Positions 25,895 to 33,598 of a DNA stretch of 64,000 bases are shown piece by piece (the first letter of the stretch is position 1; each line of letters opens with the position of its first letter). The DNA comes from CAVYXK01 sp963708245. GTDB lineage: Bacteria > Pseudomonadota > Alphaproteobacteria > Acetobacterales > Acetobacteraceae. The notes below the pieces were generated by a model that saw nothing but the letters and a program-made list of their open reading frames with translations, did not search any database and was not told the origin of the DNA. A program made the translations under genes and the position numbers. Location of the stretch: contig OY970201.1 in NCBI GenBank assembly GCA_963708245.1, forward strand, positions 1,426,001 to 1,490,000, in the 5' to 3' direction.

Positions 25895-27505
25895 TCAATA
25901 TATCGCCCTCTTGATTGCTTCTGTCGCTATAGTCACGCCAATCTGCTCGGCGGCGCCGAGTGCCCACTTTCCGGCAGCCTTGAGGTGCCGGAGTACGGTC
26001 GGGCCGTCGCCCTGTCTCGCTGCATCCTCCGCCGCAGCCACGGCGTCAATTGCCTCGTCCTGCTCGGCCGTGCCCGCAGTCTCCCGCTTCATGGCAGCGT
26101 GCAGCCGCGCGAGCTCCTCGGCAAGCCGCGGAAGATCGGGACTGTTTTGCTGGAAGGTCATGTCATGGGCGTGCACTTTCGGGCCGACCGCGCCCGCTTG
26201 TCCCTGGATGTTGTATGTGTCTCGGCACATTGAGCCCTCAACTATTGCAGGGTTGGCGATCTGACCGATAATTGTCTGACCACTTCTCAAGACAAGTTCT
26301 CGGAAGATTGGCAAGAATTGATCTTTGAGAATATCACGCTGGCCCTCGATGTACTTTAGCTCAGTCTGAAGCCGTTTGACCTCGTCGTTGAAGCTGCCAC
26401 TGTCACGGTTCGCGGTGTCCTCGACGGTAATTGTCACGGTGGCGCGGGTCCCATCGTCCTGAATTGAGCGAAAGTAGAGCGCGCAGTTTGGATACTTGGC
26501 CTGGAGGTGTTCGACGGTCAGAGGTAACATGGCAAGTTCAACCAGCGACATGCCGCCGGGATAGTGCAGTACGATGCGCGGCCTTTCTGTGAAGATGCGC
26601 TCGAAGTCATCAACCCCATAATTGGTCGGTTCTTTGCCGTCTCTGTCCCAGAAGACTCGCTGGCAGATGATGCCCTTTATTGACCAGCCGCCGCGCTGTG
26701 CCTCCCATAGTTTCAATCCAGTAATGTCAGCGCCGTCGAAGCGGCTGTCGACTGGCGATGCTTGTCGAAGATCGGCATCACGGCAGTCTGCCTTGTAGAG
26801 CTTCGCCCGGTCGAGGTTCGCCGAGTGGAGGTTCGCCCCGGTGAGGTTTGCCGAGCTGAGGTCCGCCTCGGTGAGGTTCGCCTCGCTGAGGTTCGCCCCG
26901 CTGAGATTCATCCCGCCGAGACTCGCCGGTTTGAGGGTCACCCCGCTGAGATTCATTGAATGGAGGTCCGCGTCGCTGAGGTCCGCCCTGGCGAGGTTCG
27001 CCCCCCTGAGGTCCGCCAGGACGATCCTTATGCTGAGGCTCGACCCCTTGCTGAACCTCGCCCCGTGCAGGTTTGCCTCCTGCAGGTTCGCGTCGCTGAG
27101 GTCCGCCCCGCTGAGGTCCGCCCCCGTAAGGTTCGCCCAGCGAAGGCTCACCCCGCTGAGGTTCGCCCCGCTGAGATTCGCCCCGCTGAGGTTCGTCCCG
27201 TAGAGGTTCGCCCTGCTGAGGTTCGCCCCGCTGAGATTCGCCCCGGTGAAGTTCGTCCCGCCGAGCTTCGCCTTGCTGAAGTTCGCCCGACTGAGGTCCG
27301 CCCCGCTGAGGTCCGCCCTGCTGAGGTCCGCCCTGCTGAGGTCCGCCCTGCTGAGGTCCGCCCTGCTGAGGTCCGCCCTGCCGAGGTCCGCCCCCCTAAG
27401 GTCCGCCTCGCTGAGGTCCGCCTCGCTGAGGTCCGCCTCCTCGCGCCACTTATTCCAGGCGGAAGGTCCTCGCTTTAGATGGACGAGATGATCCTCGGCA
27501 GCCAC
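25895..27505 (-). CDS. Pentapeptide-repeat protein with effector-like C-terminal tail
   Basis: About 536 residues in three parts. The N-terminal helix (Glu-Asp-His-Leu...Trp-Asn-Lys-Trp-Arg-Glu-Glu) leads into about 240 residues of A(D/N)LS-type pentapeptide repeats, which form a right-handed quadrilateral helix. A middle domain (about 275-380) follows, then a tail near 425-536 with Gly-Gln-Ala-Gly-Ala-Val-Gly, a long helical pair and a final amphipathic Lys-Trp-Ala-Leu...Ile-Gly-Val segment. I recall similar tails on bacterial conflict proteins. GTG at 27505 is preferred: GGGAGA precedes it, and homologs typically start this way. An ISNCY copy sits 86 bases upstream and may have replaced its promoter. 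Confidence 0.8.
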   Translation of the reverse strand: MAAEDHLVHLKRGPSAWNKWREEADLSEADLSEADLRGADLGRADLSRADLSRADLSRADLSRADLSGADLSRANFSKAKLGGTNFTGANLSGANLSRANLYGTNLSGANLSGANLSGVSLRWANLTGADLSGADLSDANLQEANLHGARFSKGSSLSIRIVLADLRGANLARADLSDADLHSMNLSGVTLKPASLGGMNLSGANLSEANLTEADLSSANLTGANLHSANLDRAKLYKADCRDADLRQASPVDSRFDGADITGLKLWEAQRGGWSIKGIICQRVFWDRDGKEPTNYGVDDFERIFTERPRIVLHYPGGMSLVELAMLPLTVEHLQAKYPNCALYFRSIQDDGTRATVTITVEDTANRDSGSFNDEVKRLQTELKYIEGQRDILKDQFLPIFRELVLRSGQTIIGQIANPAIVEGSMCRDTYNIQGQAGAVGPKVHAHDMTFQQNSPDLPRLAEELARLHAAMKRETAGTAEQDEAIDAVAAAEDAARQGDGPTVLRHLKAAGKWALGAAEQIGVTIATEAIKRAIY

Positions 27506-27656
27506 GTCTGTTCTCCCGGCCAAGTGCGGGCAACGTCGGCAAACGCATTTTCGCCGGTCTGCTCGGTTTTCGCAACTAGATCTGCCTCCTGTGTCGGTAG
27601 CACACGGTATGTCCGGTTTAGGTAGCGCACGATCTGTCCGGTGATGATGGTTCCTT

Positions 27657-28850
27657 TTGGGAGCCCGGATGCGCCGGTCGGAAGCCCTTCAGGGTGTGCG
27701 AGTGATCAAGTTCGGGAGCGTGCTGGAGCGGTATGAAGCGAGCGAACTCAACCAGTGCGAAGCGGCGGAGCTGCTTGGGATCAGCGAGCGGACATTCCGT
27801 CGTTGGCAACAGCGCTACGAAGAGTGCGGGGCGGCCGGTCTTCTGGACCGGCGGCTTGGTCGGGCGTCTGGGAAGCGGGTTCCGGTCGACCGGGAGGAGG
27901 AGGTCGAGCGGCTGTATCGTATGCGTTACAGCGGGTTCACGGCGAAGCACTTTCACGAGCACTTGGTGGGCCGCCACGGTTTCCGCTGGGGCTACACGTG
28001 GACCAAGGCGTTCCTGCAATCGAAGGGGCTTCTGGAGCGCGCCGCGCGGCGCGGCGCACACCGGCGCAAGCGGCCGCGACGGCCGTTGCCTGGAATGATG
28101 CTTCATCAGGATGGGTCGCGCCATGAATGGCTGGCGGGGCGGGAGACGCTGGACCTGATAGTGACGATGGACGACGCGACGAACGTGATCTACTCGGGGT
28201 TTTTGGTAGCGGAGGAAGGCACGGAATCGACGTTCCAGGCTCTGCTGGAGGTGTTTGGCGCGCATGGCCTGCCGCTGAGCCTCTATACGGATCGGGGCAG
28301 CCACTACTTCGTGACGCCGGAGTTTGGCGGCCCGGTTGACCGGAAGCGGCCGACACAGGTTGGGCGGGCGCTGGCGCATTTGGGCGTGGAGCACATTGCG
28401 GCCTACTCACCGCAGGCCCGTGGTCGTTCGGAGCGGCTGTTTCAGACGTTACAGGATCGCCTGGTCAAGGAGCTGGCGCTGGCTGGGATCACGACGGTTG
28501 CGGAGGCCAACCGGTTCATTCGGGATTGCTACCTGCCGGCGCACAACGCGCAGTTTGCGGTGAAGGCGGAGCAGGAGGGATCGGCTTTCGTCGCCGTTGC
28601 TGGTGTCGATCTGCGGGAAATTCTGTGTATCCAGGAGGAGCGCCAGGTGGACCGCGACAACACGGTTTCGTGGCGACGGATGAAGCTGCAGATACCACCG
28701 TCGCCGCTGCGTGCTCATTTCGTGAAGGCACGGGTGAAGGTGCGGCAATATCACGACGGGAGCCACGCGGTGTTCCACGGCCCGCGCTGCCTGGGACGCT
28801 ATGACGCGCAGGGGGCGCTGCGGATGGCGGCGTTGGACGCGGCGGCATGA
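27657..28850 (+). CDS. ISNCY/IS1202-family transposase
   Basis: A 397-residue DDE transposase. An N-terminal helix-turn-helix (Asn-Gln-Cys-Glu-Ala-Ala-Glu-Leu-Leu-Gly) binds the ends. The catalytic core has Asp in Leu-His-Gln-Asp-Gly-Ser near 145, Asp in Tyr-Thr-Asp-Arg-Gly near 211 and Glu in Gly-Arg-Ser-Glu-Arg near 260. A beta-rich C-terminal domain follows. The sequence is intact and the protein is identical in the other copy, so both copies are young or gene-converted. It reads away from the pentapeptide gene. Confidence 0.9.
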   Translation: MGARMRRSEALQGVRVIKFGSVLERYEASELNQCEAAELLGISERTFRRWQQRYEECGAAGLLDRRLGRASGKRVPVDREEEVERLYRMRYSGFTAKHFHEHLVGRHGFRWGYTWTKAFLQSKGLLERAARRGAHRRKRPRRPLPGMMLHQDGSRHEWLAGRETLDLIVTMDDATNVIYSGFLVAEEGTESTFQALLEVFGAHGLPLSLYTDRGSHYFVTPEFGGPVDRKRPTQVGRALAHLGVEHIAAYSPQARGRSERLFQTLQDRLVKELALAGITTVAEANRFIRDCYLPAHNAQFAVKAEQEGSAFVAVAGVDLREILCIQEERQVDRDNTVSWRRMKLQIPPSPLRAHFVKARVKVRQYHDGSHAVFHGPRCLGRYDAQGALRMAALDAAA

Positions 28851-28868
28851 TCGCGCTTGGGTCCGGCT

Positions 28869-28920
28869 CGCCTGTGGATTTGTGGGCAACGGAAGAGCGT
28901 TGCCCACAACTCCACAGGCG
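28869..28920. terminator. Long hairpin after the ISNCY transposase
   Basis: A 23-bp stem (one G-U pair in RNA) with the 6-base loop GAAGAG lies 18 bases after the transposase stop. There is no T-run, so it is more likely a transcription insulator or mRNA stabiliser than a classical terminator. The same hairpin is in the second copy. Confidence 0.6.
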
Positions 28921-29267
28921 CATCAGCAAAAGAAGGAAATTGATTTCATGAGTTGAAGAAGACGCGCCCGTCACCAGCCAACGGCCCGCCTGACCTGCCG
29001 CCAGAACGGCCGCCGTTCTGTCCCTGCCTCTTGGGAACGGACCGGAAACAAGCGGACAACTGATGTGCTACGTAAACCGGACAACTTAATTAGCTATCGA
29101 CACTAGATCTGCCTCCTGGACACGCAGGGTAAGTAGTTGTCTATCTCCCGGTTGTTCTGGGTCGCCTCTCATTGGAGCGGCAACGCGGACGAGTGGGCGG
29201 GACGGTAGATGCGGCAACTCCGCAGTCTGCGTGCAGGGCCGGAACTCTCGCGCAAGCGAAGGGCAAA

Positions 29268-30233
29268 GAGTCTGTCCGGGAACATTGCTAGTTCCTGCAT
29301 AGCCGTCTGACCATGAGACGGATGGAAGCGAGCAACAGAAAGGCACGCGCCTTCACATTGAGATTTTCCCAATCCTTACCCAGTCGACGACATCGGTTGA
29401 GCCACGCCAGCGTGCGTTCGACCACCCATCGCTTTGGTAGCACGACAAAGCCCTTGGCCTGGTCAGATCGTTTGACGATCTCCACCTCGGCCTGCGACAC
29501 GACACGCTTCAACGCCTCCTGGAATCGCCGCCCCTGATAGCCGCCATCGGCATAAAGCTTCAGCAGGAACGGAAACATCCCGAACAGCGTCGCCAGCAGC
29601 ATGGCGCCGCCATCGCGATCCTGGATGTCCGCCGCCGTCACGATGGCCTGTAGCAGCAAACCCTGGGTATCGACCAGGACGTGCCGCTTCTTGCCCTTGA
29701 TCTTCTTCCCCGCATCATACCCATGCGGATCGATCGAGGCCCCCCTTTTTCGGCGCTCTTCACGCTCTGCGCATCAATCACCGCGGCGGTCGGGCTGGCC
29801 TCTCGCGAGGCCTGCTCACGACATTTCACATACAATGCGTGATGCAGTCGCTCCAGCGTGCCGTCCCAGGTCCATCGTTCCAGATAGTCGTGCACTGTGC
29901 TCCGCGGCGGCAGGTCCTTGGGGATCGCCCGCCATTGGCAGCCGGTGCTCAGCACATACATCACGCCGTTCACCACCTGGCGGATATCAACGCTCCGCTT
30001 GTTGCCGCCCGGCTTGGCCGGGGGGATCAATGGTTCCACCTCGGCCCATTCGGCATCAGTCAGATCGCTCTCATAGCGCAGTCGGGTGCGGTCGTACCGC
30101 GTCCGGTTCTCCTTGGTCCACATCCAGTCCCCCGAATCGATGCTCGGGGGAGAGAGAATCACAGGCGATTCAATGGCTTCAAGGGTGACCCGCTAAGCAA
30201 TTCTAAAAACTCAATTTGTTCCCGGACGGACAC
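29268..30233 (-). mobile_element. IS5-family insertion sequence (IS427-like), about 966 bp
   Basis: Terminal inverted repeats match at 15 of 17 positions: GAGTCTGTCCGGGAACA at 29268 and, reversed, GTGTCCGTCCGGGAACA ending at 30233. Two overlapping transposase frames lie between them. I could not find a convincing target duplication, so the exact ends may be off by one or two bases or one flank may be rearranged. It truncates the upstream part of the WD40 gene. Confidence 0.75.
29288..30162 (-). CDS. IS5-family transposase, two frames joined by -1 frameshift
   Basis: The upstream frame (start about 30123-30162, stop 29638) carries the DUF4096-type N-terminal domain (Leu-Thr-Asp-Ala-Glu-Trp) and the first catalytic Asp (Val-Ile-Asp-Ala-Gln-Ser). 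The downstream frame (to 29288) carries the second Asp (Tyr-Ala-Asp-Gly-Gly-Tyr) and the Glu (Trp-Val-Val-Glu-Arg). They join after a -1 shift at an A5G6 run (GAAAAAGGGGGG). IS427-group elements use programmed frameshifting at such runs, so the gene may be functional. A simple indel in a homopolymer is the alternative. Confidence 0.75.
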
Positions 30234-30381
30234 TTAGCGCGTCGCAATGCCGATCATGCGCAGCCAATGGTGGTCTCATCATTCAGATATCGTCGGTAAG
30301 CGGTCGCATGGGTACCCGCGGCAGTGCATCCTACCACGCCGCCAAAATGGGCGGTGGGCGGCTTCACGGTTTGTCTTCGAC

Positions 30382-30812
30382 TATCTCTACGACAGCGGCC
30401 TGATTGAAGGCGGAGAGCCGAATCTGGTCGACGGAAGGCGGCTGGCCTCGGCCGGTGATGACCGCACGCTGCGGTTACGGGACGCGGCGTCCGGCGCGTT
30501 CCTTGCCGTGCTGCGCGGGCACGAGGGCTGGGCGCGGGCCTGCGCCTTCGCGCCGGACGGAAGGCGGCTGGCATTGGCCGGCGAAGACCGCACGCTGCGG
30601 TTGTGGGACGCAGTGTCCGGGCAGGAGACCGGGTTCCGCGTGCAGCATTTTGTCGGGGGGGGTTGGCTTCGATTGATCTGACGGGCAACCGGGTGATCCA
30701 GGTCGCCGGGGAGGCATGGCGTTGGCTCGGCTGGGTCGGTCAGGACGCTGGGGGCGGGTTGGTTCGGTATCCTGCGGAAGTATTTGGTGTACTTCCGGAG
30801 GGGCCAGGTTGA
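30382..30812 (+). pseudogene. WD40-repeat protein, C-terminal remnant with frameshift
   Basis: Two WD40 blades remain (Asp-Asp-Arg-Thr-Leu-Arg-Leu-Arg-Asp and Glu-Asp-Arg-Thr-Leu-Arg-Leu-Trp-Asp, each with Asp-Gly-Arg-Arg-Leu-Ala). The frame changes in a G-run near 30655-30662, and the conserved tail continues to TGA at 30812. The N-terminal part, probably a signalling or NTPase domain in such proteins, is missing on the IS5 side. Tail fragments of the same gene family lie near 24.86 and 25.83 kb. Confidence 0.7.
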
Positions 30813-30955
30813 GTTTGTGGACCAATGTCCGTGGCGCGTTCCCTCCTCTGCAACCGATGCTTCGGATGCGACTAGAGCACGTTTAGGGTGACTGGAATCG
30901 GCAGCAGATCGCAGCTCCGGCCCGGCACCCTCACCCGCCGCGCTGCCGCGCGGCG

Positions 30956-30980
30956 ACCTCTCCCGCAGGGCGGGAGAGGT
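30956..30980. repeat. REP-like palindrome
   Basis: ACCTCTCCCG and CGGGAGAGGT form a perfect 10-bp stem around CAGGG. It lies in gene-poor DNA between the WD40 remnant and the SDR remnant. It is probably a dispersed extragenic palindrome. Confidence 0.6.
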
Positions 30981-31149
30981 GTACGGAGCTCGGCGTCTCC
31001 GGTCAGGATGAACGCGCCCTAGCGGGTGGAGCATGTCAGCAAATCAAGCCGACGCGTTAAGAATCCGGCTGAGCACGATTTTTCCTAAGCACCAGTTTCG
31101 TAAAGAAGCAGACGACAGGAGCCGATTGCGAGAAGCTAGCGTAGCTCTT

Positions 31150-31347
31150 CTACGACGTGCTGCAAAAAAACCGTGTGGTCGGTTGCGCCCCCAGTGGCAA
31201 CGCAAGGAAATCCGCCTCGCTGACCTGTTCGAAGGGCGCGATCTTGCCGTGGCGTACGTTGTTCACCACCACCTCAAGCCGTCCGAACACATCGAGCGCG
31301 ACCTGCATCGCACCAAGCGCCACGGCAGCATCGGTCACATCGATCAT
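31150..31347 (-). pseudogene. Short-chain dehydrogenase fragment
   Basis: About 45 residues match the middle of SDR proteins: a Val-Thr-Asp segment followed by Phe-Gly-Arg-Leu-Glu-Val-Val-Val-Asn-Asn, the Asn-Asn-Ala-Gly strand region. The N-terminal Gly-rich loop and the catalytic Tyr-x3-Lys are both missing. The rest of 30813-31551 shows no gene. Confidence 0.55.
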
Positions 31348-31551
31348 CACTGAAAGGAGGCAAGGCGCGATCCCCTTCCCGTGCATGCGGTCCGCTGAAA
31401 CTGAGAACTCGGTGACAAGCCAGTCTATTCCCGTCGGTACGGGTGTGCGAGCGAAAAAAGAATCGGCTGCTCCAGGAATTTTCGTCCTCAAGGTGCGGTC
31501 TAGCCTGCAGCCGTGCCCGAGATTCGGACCGCGGCAAATGAGGAGAGCAGG

Positions 31552-32487
31552 ATGAGCAACCAGGACAACGACGTCGATCCGCAGCGCCGTGGCTTTCTGA
31601 AATGCATGACCTGGGCCGGTGGCGCGATGGTTTGGACGATCGCCGGCGGGGTGCCGCGGTCACGTCTTATCAGCAGCGCCGAAGCGGCGATGCCGAGCAA
31701 GGACTTCATGTTCGTGCAGATCAGCGACAGCCACCTGGGTTTCGACAAGGCGGCCAACCCCGATACAACAGCCACGCTGAAGGAAGCCCTCGGCAAGATC
31801 GAGGCGATGCCGGTGCGCCCGGCCTTCATGATCCACACCGGCGATATCAGTCATCTGTCAAAGCCGGCACAATTCGACACGGCGCGGCAGCTTATGAGCG
31901 AGACGGGGCTCACGACCTATACCGTGCCGGGCGAGCACGACATCCTTGAAGAGGACGGCAAGAGCTACCTCAACCGGTTCGGCGAGGGCACCAAGGGCGA
32001 CGGCTGGTACAGCTTTGACTCCCATGGCGTGCATTTCATCGGCCTGGTCAACGTGGTGAATCTACAGGGCAACGGGCTCGGCAATCTCGGCCAGGAACAG
32101 CTCGAATGGCTGGAGAAGGACGTGAAAGGGCGCAGCGCCAGCACACCGATCGTGCTGATGGCACATGTCCCGCTGTGGATCGCGTACCAGGACTGGGGCT
32201 GGGGCACCGCCGATGGCGCACAGGCACTGAGCTACCTCAAGCGTTTCGGTTCGGTCACCGTGCTGAACGGGCACATCCATCAGGTGCTGCAGAAGGTGGA
32301 GGGCAACGTCGCGTTCCACACTGCTCGGTCCACGGCGTTCCCGCAGCCGGTCCCTGGAACAGCGAAAGGACCCGGCCCGATGGTCGTGCCGGCCGGTGAG
32401 CTGAGAGAATATCTCGGGGTGGCTCGAGTCAGCCTGGTGTCCGCATCGGCGCCGCTGGCGATCGTCGATTCGCCGCTAGCGGCCTGA
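31552..32487 (+). CDS. Tat-exported metallophosphoesterase
   Basis: A 311-residue calcineurin-like phosphoesterase. The N-terminus has a twin-arginine motif (Gln-Arg-Arg-Gly-Phe-Leu-Lys, about 11-17) and a hydrophobic stretch ending near Ala46, so it should fold in the cytoplasm and be exported. Metal motifs are Asp59-x-His61, His-Thr-Gly-Asp near 100, Gly-Glu-His-Asp near 134 (Glu in place of the usual Asn), a His near 203 and Gly-His-Ile-His near 244. GAGGAGAG precedes the ATG. The cupredoxin gene follows 11 bases later. The substrate is unknown. Confidence 0.85.
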   Translation: MSNQDNDVDPQRRGFLKCMTWAGGAMVWTIAGGVPRSRLISSAEAAMPSKDFMFVQISDSHLGFDKAANPDTTATLKEALGKIEAMPVRPAFMIHTGDISHLSKPAQFDTARQLMSETGLTTYTVPGEHDILEEDGKSYLNRFGEGTKGDGWYSFDSHGVHFIGLVNVVNLQGNGLGNLGQEQLEWLEKDVKGRSASTPIVLMAHVPLWIAYQDWGWGTADGAQALSYLKRFGSVTVLNGHIHQVLQKVEGNVAFHTARSTAFPQPVPGTAKGPGPMVVPAGELREYLGVARVSLVSASAPLAIVDSPLAA

Positions 32488-32498
32488 AGGAGGTCTTC

Positions 32499-32855
32499 AT
32501 GCCTGGGAAGAAAGGGCCGGGCGATTTCGCCCGGAGCCGGGCCGTGCGCGGCGCGCTCGCGGCGGGGTTGATCGTGGTGATCGGCGGCATCGCCGCGGCC
32601 GCCGATGATGCGCGGGTTATGGTCGACAATTTCCGGTTTTCTCCGATACCGCTGACCGTGGGGGTTGGTTCGACGGTAACCTGGCTCAATCGCGACGACA
32701 TTCCCCACAGCATCGTCGTGCCGGCACTCGGCGTCCACTCGCATCCGATGGACACGGACGAGAGCTTCGCATATCGCTTCGACAAGGCAGGGACGTACGA
32801 TTACATCTGCGGCCTGCATCCGTTTATGCATGGCAAGATCGTTGTTCGGAACTGA
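32499..32855 (+). CDS. Exported cupredoxin (amicyanin/plastocyanin-like)
   Basis: A 118-residue type 1 copper protein. A hydrophobic signal segment covers about 18-35 and cleavage near Ala35 is likely. The copper ligands are His70 (Ile-Pro-His-Ser), Cys104, His107 and Met110 in the compact Cys-x2-His-x2-Met loop. It should carry electrons in the periplasm. It sits 11 bases downstream of the exported phosphoesterase, and GGAGG precedes its ATG, so the two form an operon. The electron donor and acceptor are unknown. Confidence 0.9.
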   Translation: MPGKKGPGDFARSRAVRGALAAGLIVVIGGIAAAADDARVMVDNFRFSPIPLTVGVGSTVTWLNRDDIPHSIVVPALGVHSHPMDTDESFAYRFDKAGTYDYICGLHPFMHGKIVVRN

Positions 32856-33598
32856 TGTTGCAGAAGCGGCCCCGCGGCGATCCGGCGCGGGCCGCGTCTG
32901 CGATTCGCTTGCACCAGAGGAGCGAGGCCAGGCGATGATGCTGTCCGGCTCGCCGGCGGAACATGAACCCCGGAATCGAACGCATGAACGCAGCGACACC
33001 GGAGCGGGAATAAGCATCGTTCCTTGCTGGTAGATCCCCATAGCGCGTGTTCAACATCGAGAGGACGGCCGCCATGTATCCCAGTTATGAGGAGATCAGA
33101 GGCGAGATGCGGATCCGCGGCTTGGAGGGTCTCATCCCTGACGTGTACGTTTGTGCTGTGAGCACTTCAGTCAACGAGTTAGGTCTCTGCGGCCTAGTCA
33201 GGCGCATTACAAAAATCATCGCACCGATTGCGAACGGCGGCATGAAGTGCCGTTTGCCTCATATTATACCAGCCGCTTTTGAGGTTGACCCTTACGCGGT
33301 GAAAGGTGGCGGAATGCGCTTCGCTTTTCCGCCCTACCGGAGGGCATGACGATGGGGGCGAGCGGATGGCATGGCACCACGACCGTGTCTTCGATCGACG
33401 AGGCGATCTCGGTTGTTTCGCCGGCGGTGCGGCGGCGAGTGGTGGACTGGCGAGCGGTGGCAGGCCGACGCCGCTTTGCTGGGCAGAATGGTGCTCGCAT
33501 GAGCGGGTGGTCAGACGCTATTTTTTGAACACGGATGACGTGCGAAGGCCACTGAGTGCCACGGAGGGGTCTCAGGCGCTGAGCGTCGGCGTTCCGAA
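32856..33598. other. Intergenic stretch without recognisable gene
   Basis: I see no supported coding region in this 743-base gap between the cupredoxin and the convergent efflux genes. It contains an imperfect hairpin at 33308-33333 (GGCGGAA...TTCCGCC). Short open frames here lack ribosome sites and family features. Confidence 0.6.

Larger units (their letters stand above)
27592..29102 (+). mobile_element. ISNCY/IS1202-like insertion sequence, copy 1 (1511 bp)
   Basis: The element begins TGTCGGTAGC and ends GCTATCGACA, with TGTCCGGTTTA-type internal repeats near both ends. It is flanked by a perfect 16-bp direct repeat, CTAGATCTGCCTCCTG at 27576-27591 and 29103-29118. Long duplications of 15-17 bp are a recorded feature of one subgroup of the IS1202 family. 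A second copy of identical length, in opposite orientation, lies at 60640-62150. Confidence 0.9.

Noticed and set aside
26762..27478. Long plus-strand frames rich in EVRPAEVRP repeats
   Set aside because: They are the complementary-strand shadow of the pentapeptide repeats, and the minus-strand protein has the proper repeat, flanking domains and ribosome site.
27246..27480. CRISPR-like array of short regular repeats
   Set aside because: The 15-bp periodicity encodes pentapeptides, with no spacers or constant direct repeats, and there are no cas genes.
30982..31353. Protein-coding gene on the plus strand near 31.03-31.35 kb
   Set aside because: It is antisense to a recognisable SDR fragment and has no ribosome site or family features.
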